This document shows, in pieces, positions 43,750 through 52,323 of a stretch of 64,000 nt of DNA (position 1 is its first letter; every line of letters begins with the position of its first letter). The DNA comes from an uncultured Tateyamaria sp. GTDB taxonomy: Bacteria; Pseudomonadota; Alphaproteobacteria; Rhodobacterales; Rhodobacteraceae. The position numbers and the translations under genes are program-made. The notes below the pieces were generated by a model. That model did no database searches and was not told the DNA's origin. It was given only the letters and a program-made list of their open reading frames with translations. The stretch spans positions 1 to 64,000 of the forward strand of contig NZ_CANMBJ010000001.1 in NCBI RefSeq assembly GCF_947496075.1, given 5' to 3'.

Positions 43750-44469
43750 TCAGCCGTCCAGATGCAGGTAAACACGGCGGTTCATCCGCCCCTTCTTTTC
43801 GATCTTGCCGATGCGCAGCGCGCCGATCTCGCCCGTCCGCGCAACGTGCGTGCCGCCGCAGGGCTGCAGGTCGACCGTTGCGTCGCCTTCACCGATGCGA
43901 ACCAGGCGGATCTCGCTTGCCCCGCGCGGTGGTTGCACCGACAACGTCTTGACCATGCTCGGATTGGCATCCAGTTCCGCTTCATTGATCCACTCGGCAC
44001 GCACCCGCATGTCGCTGGTCACGTGACTGTTCAATACGTCTTGAAGGCCTTCACGGTCGTCCGGCGCGTCGGCCATGTCAAAATCCAGCCGCCCGCGCCC
44101 GGCCCCGACCGACCCTCCAGTCACACCAAAAGGCAGCGCTACAGACAGCAAGTGAAGCGCTGTGTGCACACGCATATGGGCGTAACGGCGCTCCCAATCG
44201 AGGCTTTGCATGACGGTCGCACCAAGGCCGGGCAACGCACGTGGCTCGGCCGGGACAAGAATGATGCTGTCACCGTCCCCCTTGATCGCGGTCGCGATAT
44301 TCAACGCCCCGCCGTCCCAGTTGAGCGCTCCGCTATCGCCCGGCTGTCCACCGCCTGTCGGATAAAAGATGCTCTGATCCAAGATAATCCCGCCCTCGGG
44401 CGTGTGACCTGTCACGACACCGCTGGCATCGCGCGCATAGGCGTCGTCGCGGAACAAAGGCGTTGTCAT
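43750..44469 (-). CDS. Alanyl-tRNA editing protein (AlaX family)
   Basis: A 239-aa free-standing editing domain that removes Ser or Gly from mischarged tRNA-Ala. The zinc-binding motifs are HTALH in RVHTALHLLSVAL and C-GGT-H in QPCGGTHVARTGEIG, as in the AlaRS editing core. The start is ATG 44469 (MTTPLFRDDAYARDASG); it overlaps the mechanosensitive channel stop by ATGA. It is the last gene of an operon running from trgA. It starts 58 bp from the tRNA-Ser 5' end. Confidence 0.92.
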   Translation of the reverse strand: MTTPLFRDDAYARDASGVVTGHTPEGGIILDQSIFYPTGGGQPGDSGALNWDGGALNIATAIKGDGDSIILVPAEPRALPGLGATVMQSLDWERRYAHMRVHTALHLLSVALPFGVTGGSVGAGRGRLDFDMADAPDDREGLQDVLNSHVTSDMRVRAEWINEAELDANPSMVKTLSVQPPRGASEIRLVRIGEGDATVDLQPCGGTHVARTGEIGALRIGKIEKKGRMNRRVYLHLDG

Positions 44470-46874
44470 CTGCCATCTCCATCTTCGCCCGGCATATCCG
44501 GGTCCATATCGCTTTCTTCCAGATGCGCTTTGGTCGGCGGCGCAGATGGGGGCGTTTTTACTTTGGGACCGGCCTGCAACACCTCGGGATTGCGTAGCCA
44601 AACATCCCGCTGGGCAAAGGGTATCTCGATCCCCTCTTCTTCGAACCGGGCAGCGATCTGGTGGTTAATCTCGTTCTTGACGGCCAACATCCAGTTCACA
44701 TCGCGCAGAATGATACGGATTTCGAAATCAAGGCTGTCGGCGCCAAACCCCATGAACAAGACAGCCGGGGGTGGATTGGCCAGGGCCATGGGATGCGCAT
44801 CGGCAATCTCTTTCAGTACGGCCTCGACCCGGCGGGTGTCAGTACCGTAGGCCACACCGACCGGAATGATCACACGCCCCACCGTGTTGCCGCGCGTGTA
44901 GTTCGTGACAGTACCGGAAATAAGGTCCGCGTTCGGAACAATGACGTCCGTCCGATCAAAGGTTTCGATCCGCGTGGACCGGACAGAGATCGAGCGGACA
45001 TAACCCATCTGTCCACCCACTTCGATCCAATCGCCCTCTGATATTGGGCGTTCGATCAAAAGGATGATGCCCGACACAAAGTTCGACACGATGGTTTGCA
45101 GGCCAAAACCGATACCAACGGACAAGGCCCCGGCGACGATGGCCAGACTGGACAAATCAATACCGGCTGCAGTGATCGCAAACAGGGCAGCCAGAAAAAT
45201 GCCGACATAGCCAAGACCAGATACAATCGCGACCTGACCGCCTGGGTCGATCCGCGTTTTGGGCAGGACTGACACCTTGAGTGCATTTTGTACGGCGCGC
45301 GTGATCAGGTACCCGACCGTGAAGACGATGAGGAGTGTAAAGAAACTGCCCGGCGAAATGGTCATGTCGCCGATGGTCAGTCCCGATCGAATGGTCGCCC
45401 ACACCTCTGTCAGATCGGTGACACGTGCGCCCCAGATCAGGGATAGCGGGATGATCGCCAACAGAACGACCACAAAGCCAAGCAAAGTCGGCACAAGACT
45501 GTCTCGGGCGCCATCACCCGGTCGCAACGTGGCATAGGTATCGCGGATAACACCTTGCAACAGAACCACCATACCGATCAGCGCAAGCGTGAGGATCATG
45601 GGATAGGTCAGGAACTTGGCAGCCGCCCCGAACCCAAGTGCTGCCAGAATTGGGGCAACAAGCCCCACCAGGATAACCAACCGACCAACACTGGCGATAA
45701 TACGGTCACCATATGGGACTTCCTGGTCCGCATCTTCCGCCGCATCGCGCACGCGGCGGCGCAGCAGCCAGCCCAGGCGCGTCAGCATCAGACAGGCCAG
45801 AACGATCAGCGGGAAGTTCAGAACCGCATCCGAACCCGCATCGTAACGATCGAAGTCAGAAAACTCTGCCAGAAGGATATAAAGTGCCAAGACAATGCCA
45901 AGAGTAACGGCATATATGCGCCCTTCGGCCCGACGACGCGCTGGCACCGTAAATGATACGCGCAGCGCTTCGTCCTTGGGAAACAGTCGGCTGGCGAGCC
46001 AGCGGGCAAAGAAAAGGACCAGCCCAACAACTTCCAGACTATCCAGCAGCAGGTCACCGCGCGGGCCAAAAAGCTGCGTGGCGCGTACCGCGCGCACAAA
46101 TGCCACCAGCCCCAGCATTGGGAAAAGGATTTGCCCAAGGGACACGATGAAGCCGGCCACCCGGGCACCCGACCGCGTATCGGATCTTTGAATACGTACG
46201 GCCAGCAACTCTGACCAATACCGCGACCGCGCCAGAAGCACGACGCCAACAACCAGCAAGACGGCGATCAGCGGCAGGTTATCCCTGGCATTCGAGCGGC
46301 GGGACGGATTGTGCCATGCTTGCCGCACACCAGCGACTACAGCAATCATCGTATCCTGCGCATGGCGCATCGCACCGGGCCAGTTGGCTGGATTGACCGG
46401 CCATGGTCCCATGTTTAGCAGCGCATCGGTTTGGCGCTGGCGCAGGATATCATCAATCTCGGTAATAACCCCGTTGGCGCGACTGAACGCTTCCTCGGCG
46501 GTCCGTCGCGGCGTGCTGAGCCGTTCAAGCTGTGCGTTCAGTTCAGCGCGGCGATCCGCAATCTCTGTTGCCTCGTCCTGACCGTCCTCTGGGGCCGGAC
46601 CAAGGGCTGCAATCTGATCGCGCAGGGTTTGCAAGCGGCTGTCATTGGCACTCAGTTGGTTTTGAAACTGCTGCCGCCATCCGGCGACCTCTGCCCTCAG
46701 TATTTCAAATGCCTGGTCCGAGGCGCGGGCGGCTTCGACAGCCTGTTCCGCCCGGGTCGCCGTGTTTTGCCACCGGTCGTAGTCTGGTCCGTCAGCTTGC
46801 GCGACTGCCAGCGTTGCCAGCAGCGCCAGACAAACAGACAGAACCGCAGCGCGTAGCCACGTCAGGCCCATCAT
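44466..46874 (-). CDS. Large MscS-family mechanosensitive channel with DUF3772
   Basis: An 802-aa inner-membrane protein. It has a signal peptide (to about residue 26, AVAQA) and a periplasmic coiled region (about 30-140, with QFQNQLSANDSRLQTLRDQI) with a DUF3772 segment. About eleven TM segments fall between about 195 and 600. The MscS pore/beta domain is at about 590-760 (VGIGFGLQTIVSNFVSG, IERPISEGDWIEVGGQMGYV, IVPNADLISGTVTNYTRG). The C-terminus is disordered and rich in Pro and acidic residues. It likely protects against hypo-osmotic shock. It overlaps cysK upstream and alaX downstream by ATGA-type overlaps. Confidence 0.92.
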   Translation of the reverse strand: MMGLTWLRAAVLSVCLALLATLAVAQADGPDYDRWQNTATRAEQAVEAARASDQAFEILRAEVAGWRQQFQNQLSANDSRLQTLRDQIAALGPAPEDGQDEATEIADRRAELNAQLERLSTPRRTAEEAFSRANGVITEIDDILRQRQTDALLNMGPWPVNPANWPGAMRHAQDTMIAVVAGVRQAWHNPSRRSNARDNLPLIAVLLVVGVVLLARSRYWSELLAVRIQRSDTRSGARVAGFIVSLGQILFPMLGLVAFVRAVRATQLFGPRGDLLLDSLEVVGLVLFFARWLASRLFPKDEALRVSFTVPARRRAEGRIYAVTLGIVLALYILLAEFSDFDRYDAGSDAVLNFPLIVLACLMLTRLGWLLRRRVRDAAEDADQEVPYGDRIIASVGRLVILVGLVAPILAALGFGAAAKFLTYPMILTLALIGMVVLLQGVIRDTYATLRPGDGARDSLVPTLLGFVVVLLAIIPLSLIWGARVTDLTEVWATIRSGLTIGDMTISPGSFFTLLIVFTVGYLITRAVQNALKVSVLPKTRIDPGGQVAIVSGLGYVGIFLAALFAITAAGIDLSSLAIVAGALSVGIGFGLQTIVSNFVSGIILLIERPISEGDWIEVGGQMGYVRSISVRSTRIETFDRTDVIVPNADLISGTVTNYTRGNTVGRVIIPVGVAYGTDTRRVEAVLKEIADAHPMALANPPPAVLFMGFGADSLDFEIRIILRDVNWMLAVKNEINHQIAARFEEEGIEIPFAQRDVWLRNPEVLQAGPKVKTPPSAPPTKAHLEESDMDPDMPGEDGDGR

Positions 46875-47905
46875 ACATCCTCAAAAACGCCGGGAATACT
46901 TGAAGGACCTTGCTCAAGCCATTGTGGCACCGGCAATTCTTTCTCCCGCAAAAAATCCGGATTGAACAGTTTGGACTGATAGCGTGTTCCAAAGTCACAC
47001 AGGATCGTCACGATGGTGTGGCCCGGCCCCATATCCTTGGCCATACGAATGGCACCAGCGACATTCACACCAGAGGACGCACCAAGGCACAGCCCCTCAT
47101 GTTCTAGTAGATCAAAGACAATGGGCAGCGCTTCGGCGTCCGAAACGTTGTAGTTGAAATCAGGCGTCAGCCCCTCAAGATTCTTGGTGATGCGCACCTG
47201 CCCGATCCCTTCAGCAATCGAACTGCCCTCCATCGCGATCTCGCCGGTGGTGTAGTAGCTGAACAGGCCCGCGCCATCGGGGTCTGCCAAACCTATTTTG
47301 ACGCCCTTCGGCTGCAAGACCTCGGCCACCCCTGCCAGCGTACCGCCGGAGCCGACTGCGCAAATGAAGCCATCCACCTTGCCATCTGTCTGTTCCCAGA
47401 TCTCCGGCCCGGTGGTGTCGACATGGGCCTTACGGTTGGCAACATTGTCGAACTGGTTGGCCCAGATGGCACCATTCGGTTCCGTCTTTGCCAGCTCCTC
47501 GGCCAAACGACCGGAGTAGCGTACAAAGTTGTTCGGATTGCGGTATGGCGCCGCGGGCACCTGCACCAGCTCTGCACCTGCCAACCGCAGCATATCCTTT
47601 TTTTCCTGGCTCTGCGTTTCGGGGATGACGATGACGGTTTTGAACCCCATCGACGCACCAACCAGCGCAAGGCCAATGCCAGTATTGCCTGCCGTGCCTT
47701 CGACAATCGTGCCGCCCGGGCGCAGTTCGCCGCTGGCCACTGCTTCCTGGATGATGGACAGGGCCGCCCGGTCCTTGACCGATTGGCCAGGGTTCATGAA
47801 CTCGGCCTTGCCCAGAATCGTGCAGCCGGTCTCTTCGCTGGCGCGGCGCAGCTTGATCAGTGGCGTGTTTCCAATGGCCGAGGCCAGATCAGGCGCGTAA
47901 CGCAT
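46871..47905 (-). CDS. cysK: Cysteine synthase A, tellurite-resistance locus
   Basis: A 344-aa O-acetylserine sulfhydrylase. PLP-binding Lys is in NPGQSVKDRAA, the acetylserine-binding loop is EGTAGNTGIGLA, and the PLP phosphate loop is AVGSGGTLAG. The start is ATG 47905 (MRYAPDLASAIGNTPLI). Gene order trgA-trgB-cysK matches the Rhodobacter sphaeroides tellurite-resistance region, where CysK contributes to resistance through thiol supply. The sequence is a little longer than the typical 310-320 aa, with extra C-terminal residues. Confidence 0.92.
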   Translation of the reverse strand: MRYAPDLASAIGNTPLIKLRRASEETGCTILGKAEFMNPGQSVKDRAALSIIQEAVASGELRPGGTIVEGTAGNTGIGLALVGASMGFKTVIVIPETQSQEKKDMLRLAGAELVQVPAAPYRNPNNFVRYSGRLAEELAKTEPNGAIWANQFDNVANRKAHVDTTGPEIWEQTDGKVDGFICAVGSGGTLAGVAEVLQPKGVKIGLADPDGAGLFSYYTTGEIAMEGSSIAEGIGQVRITKNLEGLTPDFNYNVSDAEALPIVFDLLEHEGLCLGASSGVNVAGAIRMAKDMGPGHTIVTILCDFGTRYQSKLFNPDFLREKELPVPQWLEQGPSSIPGVFEDV

Positions 47906-47973
47906 GGGCGAGTTCCTTTTGTCATTCACGAAAGGTGTAGCTGTGGTATCCGACGACCTCAAGCCGCGTTGGG

Positions 47974-49083
47974 TCACACAGCGGCGCGCAAACGCGCACG
48001 GTGGCGGGCCAACCAGTAGGTGAGCAACGCTAGGGGCGCATTGGCAACCCGGCGATCATCGGCCATCTCAAGCAGATCTACAAAAGACAACAGGTGGCTG
48101 CGGATGTTTTCGCCTTCGTCTTCCTGACCACCAATACCGGCACTGTCATCGGGCAAATCGCAGATCCCGACAAACAGATGAAAGAAGTCAGTCGCTGCAC
48201 CGGGCGAGGCATAACACTCGCCAGCAGGTTCAAGCAGGCGAAACTCAAGCCCCGCTTCCTCGGCCCCTTCCCTCCGCGCGGCTTCTTCCGCGGTTTCGCC
48301 AGGATCAATCAATCCGGCAACAGGTTCCATCTGCCATTGTACCGGGTCGTTCCGGCCGATTGGACCCAGACGGATCTGTTCCACCAGCAAAACCCGATCC
48401 CGTACCGGATCATAAGGCAATACGATCGCAGCATCGGACGAGATAAATACGGCGCGCTCGATCTGGTCAGACATGTCACCGCCAAAAGTCTCATGGCGCA
48501 GCGCCACCTCATCCATGGCAAAGAAATTCGTGTGGGCCCGCGTGTGCGACATGATATCCACGCGCCCATCCAGAACCCCCTGCCCGTGTCGGCCCGATTG
48601 CGCCAGTACCTTGCTCCAGGCCCGCGCGCGTATACGCGGAAACCGGCGGGCCACCTCTTTGGCATCCAGTTTGCCAAAGCCATCCATAACCTCATCGGCG
48701 GCCCAGACGGTCATTGCGCCCCAGCGCTCTTGCCACGCGGAAAAGTCCCAGACATCGTCAATGGATGAAACCGTTTGACCCGGAACATAGACATCCGCGG
48801 CCTCGCCAGAGGTCAGCGTAACGGCGCGCAACTCGTAATCAAAACCACCCTCATAGTAGTTCAACCGTGCGAAATCCTCGGTCGAAAGGCCGCGCACAAT
48901 GATACCTGCTGTTTCAGCGTTGGCACGTTGACGCAGAACCGGGTAGTGCCCTTCCCGCTCGGACAATGCGATGTAGTCACGCAAGGATGCAGGGGCCAAA
49001 TCGATGCTGTCGGCGCTGCGCCCCAGAACGCGCTCAAGCAGCGGCACGTGCTGCAACGTGCCATAGCAAAACAGACTGTTCAT
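47974..49083 (-). CDS. trgB: TrgB-like fusion of gamma-glutamylcyclotransferase-fold and Nudix hydrolase
   Basis: A 369-aa two-domain protein. The N-terminal part (about residues 1-125) has the AIG2/GGCT fold start FCYGTLQHVPLLERVLGR and the late LNYYEGGFDYELRAV. The C-terminal part (about 160-350) is an ADP-ribose-pyrophosphatase-like Nudix domain. Its Nudix box is GLIDPGETAEEAARREGAEE followed by AGL, which fits GX5EX7REUXEEXGU apart from the first hydrophobic position. The start is ATG 49083. It sits 4 bp after trgA. It probably hydrolyses nucleoside-diphosphate compounds; the N-terminal activity is uncertain. Confidence 0.87.
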   Translation of the reverse strand: MNSLFCYGTLQHVPLLERVLGRSADSIDLAPASLRDYIALSEREGHYPVLRQRANAETAGIIVRGLSTEDFARLNYYEGGFDYELRAVTLTSGEAADVYVPGQTVSSIDDVWDFSAWQERWGAMTVWAADEVMDGFGKLDAKEVARRFPRIRARAWSKVLAQSGRHGQGVLDGRVDIMSHTRAHTNFFAMDEVALRHETFGGDMSDQIERAVFISSDAAIVLPYDPVRDRVLLVEQIRLGPIGRNDPVQWQMEPVAGLIDPGETAEEAARREGAEEAGLEFRLLEPAGECYASPGAATDFFHLFVGICDLPDDSAGIGGQEDEGENIRSHLLSFVDLLEMADDRRVANAPLALLTYWLARHRARLRAAV

Positions 49084-49087
49084 TGCC

Positions 49088-49528
49088 TCACCGCCAGGTG
49101 CGCCACGCATATTCGGTCAAGATACCGGTGATCACACCCCCGATCAGCAATGTCGCCCAGATGGAAACCGTGCTCATCAAAATCGCCCACTCTGAACCAA
49201 TCTGAAAAATAGCCAGCAAGGCCTCAAACGCGCCATCATACCGGTTCTTCATGGCGATACGCACCATCTCGTTGCAGGACTGAACAAACAAGGCCCAGAA
49301 CACCATGACAATCGGACCAGTAAGCCCGACATTGACAGCCGATGTGAGCCCACGCCCCGCGCGCGAGCCGATCACCTTCCAGCCGGTGACAGCCCCCACT
49401 ACGATATTCACGTAGGTAAACCAGCCAAAGTTCGTGTCTTCCTCGAACAACGGCATGATCATGCCCGACACGATAAAGGCCAATAGCCCAAGGCCCAAAG
49501 CGGCCACTAACTTGGCTGCGTCAGGCAT
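49088..49528 (-). CDS. trgA: TrgA family membrane protein (tellurite resistance)
   Basis: A 146-aa inner-membrane protein with four hydrophobic segments (about residues 7-27, 36-54, 66-86, 112-137). The arrangement with trgB and cysK identifies it as TrgA, named from R. sphaeroides tellurite resistance. The molecular function is not known. It begins 18 bp after the cyclopropane-fatty-acid synthase-like gene, and the trgA-trgB gap is 4 bp. Confidence 0.85.
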   Translation of the reverse strand: MPDAAKLVAALGLGLLAFIVSGMIMPLFEEDTNFGWFTYVNIVVGAVTGWKVIGSRAGRGLTSAVNVGLTGPIVMVFWALFVQSCNEMVRIAMKNRYDGAFEALLAIFQIGSEWAILMSTVSIWATLLIGGVITGILTEYAWRTWR

Positions 49529-49546
49529 ATTTTTGGTCTTTCATGG

Positions 49547-50755
49547 CTATCCAGGTCGTTTGATCGTGATCTGCGTTACGTCGCAGTTGGCACTTTCAAA
49601 GGTCGCCGCGCAAGAGGTGAGGTAAAAATTCCACATTCTGCGAAACCGGTCATCAAATCCCATATCGGCAATCTGGTCCCACCTCTGGTTGAACGCCTCA
49701 TGCCAGCGTCTGAGTGAGATGTTGTAGCTTTGGCCAAACTCAATGGATGTCTCGACGCCCAGACCTGCCTTGATGATCTGCTGACGCAGAACAGATGGGC
49801 TGGGAAGCATACCACCCGGGAAAATGTACTTCTGGATAAAGTCGACGCCACGTTTGTAAACCTTCCAACGGCGGTCCTGCACGGTGATGATCTGCAACGT
49901 GGCATTCTTACCGGGTTTCAAGCGCTGTTTGACCGTCTCAAAGTAGATGGGCCAGTACTTCTCTCCAACCGCCTCGAACATCTCGATCGAGGCGATGCCG
50001 TCATAAGTGCCACGCTCATCCCGATAGTCCTGCAGCTTGAAATCTACAACATCGGAAAGTCCTGCTTTTTCAATGCGATCTTGTGCATACTTAAACTGTT
50101 CTTCACTGATGGTCAGACCTGTGACCTTCAATCCGCGTTCCTTGGCCGCATATTCGGCGAACCCGCCCCAACCGCACCCGATCTCAAGGATATGATCCCC
50201 AGGCTGCGCCCCCATCTGGTCTACCATGCTGGCATATTTCGCGATCTGCGCAGCCTCATGGCTTTCCTGCCCCGTCTCAAACAGGGCTGATGAATATGTC
50301 ATCGTGTCATCCAGCCAAAGGCCATAGAACTCGTTGCCAAGGTCATAGTGATAGCTGATGTTCTTGAGCGCTTGTTCGCGATGATTGCGCTGCAGCCAAA
50401 AGCGAAACTTCTCGAACCGGCGCACCAGACCCATGCCGGGGAACCCGTCATAGATGTCGTCGTTGTCCGCATGGACCCAATCCATAAAGGATTGCAGATC
50501 TGGCGTGCTCCACCACTCGTCAAGGTAAGCATCGCAAAAACCCAAGTCACCCTCACGGATCAGCCGGGCAAACAGGTCATCGTTGTGGATATGCACCTCT
50601 GCCACCGGACCGGGGTTTGGTCCCTCGGCCCGAAAGTGGCGACCGTCCGGCAGGATGAAATCCACCCGGCCATTGTTCATCCCCTGAGCCATGCTGAAAA
50701 CACGGGCGAAATAGCGTGGCAAGCCCGTTTGGCCGTCAGTCGTAGTAAGGATCAT
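49547..50755 (-). CDS. cfa: Cyclopropane-fatty-acyl-phospholipid synthase family methyltransferase
   Basis: A 402-aa SAM-dependent lipid methyltransferase. The SAM motif is ILEIGCGWGGFAEYAA near residue 190, preceded by NISYHYDLGNEFYGLWLD and TMTYSSALF, typical of the CFA/mycolic methyltransferase group. Later landmarks are GLTISEEQFKYAQ, EMFEAVGEKYW and KYIFPGGMLPS. It probably adds a methylene bridge to unsaturated membrane acyl chains. It starts within 80 bp of the photolyase stop on the same strand and may be co-transcribed with it. Confidence 0.9.
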   Translation of the reverse strand: MILTTTDGQTGLPRYFARVFSMAQGMNNGRVDFILPDGRHFRAEGPNPGPVAEVHIHNDDLFARLIREGDLGFCDAYLDEWWSTPDLQSFMDWVHADNDDIYDGFPGMGLVRRFEKFRFWLQRNHREQALKNISYHYDLGNEFYGLWLDDTMTYSSALFETGQESHEAAQIAKYASMVDQMGAQPGDHILEIGCGWGGFAEYAAKERGLKVTGLTISEEQFKYAQDRIEKAGLSDVVDFKLQDYRDERGTYDGIASIEMFEAVGEKYWPIYFETVKQRLKPGKNATLQIITVQDRRWKVYKRGVDFIQKYIFPGGMLPSPSVLRQQIIKAGLGVETSIEFGQSYNISLRRWHEAFNQRWDQIADMGFDDRFRRMWNFYLTSCAATFESANCDVTQITIKRPG

Positions 50756-50830
50756 ACACGCTCCCCGTTCGTGTTTTTGTCAAGTTAGCTTGACACATTG
50801 AGCCGCGCAACCATGCGCACGCGGTTGTCA

Positions 50831-52246
50831 TCAGAAATTACGGTTTTCATAAGCACTTAGCGCCCGTTTCCGCCCCTCATCCGCTGGTACAATCGGGCCG
50901 GGATAGATGTCATTCGGCGACAGATTCCAAGACCGCGGGATCGCGTCGAAATATGACAGCGCCTCCGGCGCCGGATTGCGCCGGCCTTCGGCAATCCACC
51001 GGCTGACATAGTCGCGGTTCTTGTCGAACTTATCCAGTTGGGTCACCGGGTTGAACACGCGGAAATACGGCGTCGCATCGGGGCCTGATCCCGCTGACCA
51101 CTGCCACCCCATCGCATTGCTTGCCGGATCCCAGTCAATCAGGCAGTCATCAAACCATTGCTGACCGATCCGCCAATGCGTCATCAGATGCTTGCATAGA
51201 TAGGATGCCACGATCATGCGGCCCCGGTTGTGCATGCGGCCTGTTACGTACATCTCGCGCATCGCGGCATCGACAAACTGAATACCGGTTCGCCCCTGTT
51301 TCCAAGCGAGGACCTCTGCGGTTTCGCCTTCGTTCCAAGGAAACCCGTCCCAGTGTTCTTTCCAGTTGCGATCCAGAATATGGGGGGTGTGATGCATCAG
51401 GTGGTACGCGAACTCACGCCATACCAGTTCCTTCAAGAATACTTCTGCCCCTGCCTTGCCTTCATGAAGCGCCCGCATGCCTGCATGCCAACACTGGTGC
51501 GGGCTAATTTCACCCAAAGCCAGGTTTTCCGACAGGTTCGATGTGCGGTCTTCGGCCGGGATATCCCGGCCCTCGACGTAACCGGCGACTTTGGTTTCGA
51601 TAAAATCGCCAAGCCGTGACTGTGCCGCGGTTTCGCCAAGCCGCACATGAGGGCGGACAACGCCTGCCCCGCGGTTCATAGCTGCGCCAAGAGCCCAGTC
51701 ACCCAACACCTCGCTCTCAAGCCAGCTTTCAGGCGCTGGAATGCGCCCCGGCAGAGACAACGGCGCATCAACTTCCCGGTCCTTCACTGATCGCCAGAAC
51801 GGTGTGTAGACCTTGTAGAAGCCGCCAGTCTTTGTCTCCGCCGTCCATGGCTCGAACATCAGATGGCCACCGAAACTGCGCGCTTCAATGCTCTGATCTT
51901 TCAAGGCAGCTTTGATTGCTGTATCGCGCTCCACAGCTTGCGGATCGTAAAGGCGCGACCAATGAACCGCCCCTGCTCCAGTCTCGGCGATCAGCTTTTG
52001 CAAAACGTCCAAAGCATCGCCCGAGCGGAAGATCAATCTGCTGCCTTTGTCGGCCAAAGACTGGGCAAGATGTTCAACGCCCAAGCCCCAACGCCATTTT
52101 GGCGCAGCGCCCAGATCATCCACACTGGCGTCACGTATCACGACCGGAATGACGGGCCGATTGCTGTCACAGGCGGCTTTCAAAGCCGGATGATCGCTCA
52201 ACCGCAGATCGCGGCGAAACCATATGATGATCGGTGTGCTGCTCAA
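50831..52246 (-). CDS. phr: Deoxyribodipyrimidine photolyase (FAD/antenna class I type)
   Basis: A 471-aa photolyase. The N-terminal antenna domain starts IIIWFRRDLRLSDHPAL; the FAD domain has WREFAYHLMHHTP, TGIQFVDAAMREM, TGRMHNRGRM and DWDPASNAMGWQWSAGSG. It repairs cyclobutane pyrimidine dimers with light. The start is probably TTG at 52246, with an AAAAGGGA ribosome site, because an ATG start would remove the first conserved strand. A cryptochrome role is possible but the classical Trp/Asn active-site layout favours photolyase. Confidence 0.93.
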   Translation of the reverse strand: MSSTPIIIWFRRDLRLSDHPALKAACDSNRPVIPVVIRDASVDDLGAAPKWRWGLGVEHLAQSLADKGSRLIFRSGDALDVLQKLIAETGAGAVHWSRLYDPQAVERDTAIKAALKDQSIEARSFGGHLMFEPWTAETKTGGFYKVYTPFWRSVKDREVDAPLSLPGRIPAPESWLESEVLGDWALGAAMNRGAGVVRPHVRLGETAAQSRLGDFIETKVAGYVEGRDIPAEDRTSNLSENLALGEISPHQCWHAGMRALHEGKAGAEVFLKELVWREFAYHLMHHTPHILDRNWKEHWDGFPWNEGETAEVLAWKQGRTGIQFVDAAMREMYVTGRMHNRGRMIVASYLCKHLMTHWRIGQQWFDDCLIDWDPASNAMGWQWSAGSGPDATPYFRVFNPVTQLDKFDKNRDYVSRWIAEGRRNPAPEALSYFDAIPRSWNLSPNDIYPGPIVPADEGRKRALSAYENRNF

Positions 52247-52323
52247 CGCCCCGTTCCCTTTTCTTACCGAGGCTTACGTAGCACGCGCGCCGATGGATCA
52301 AGTTGTCGCAGGTTGCCTTTACG

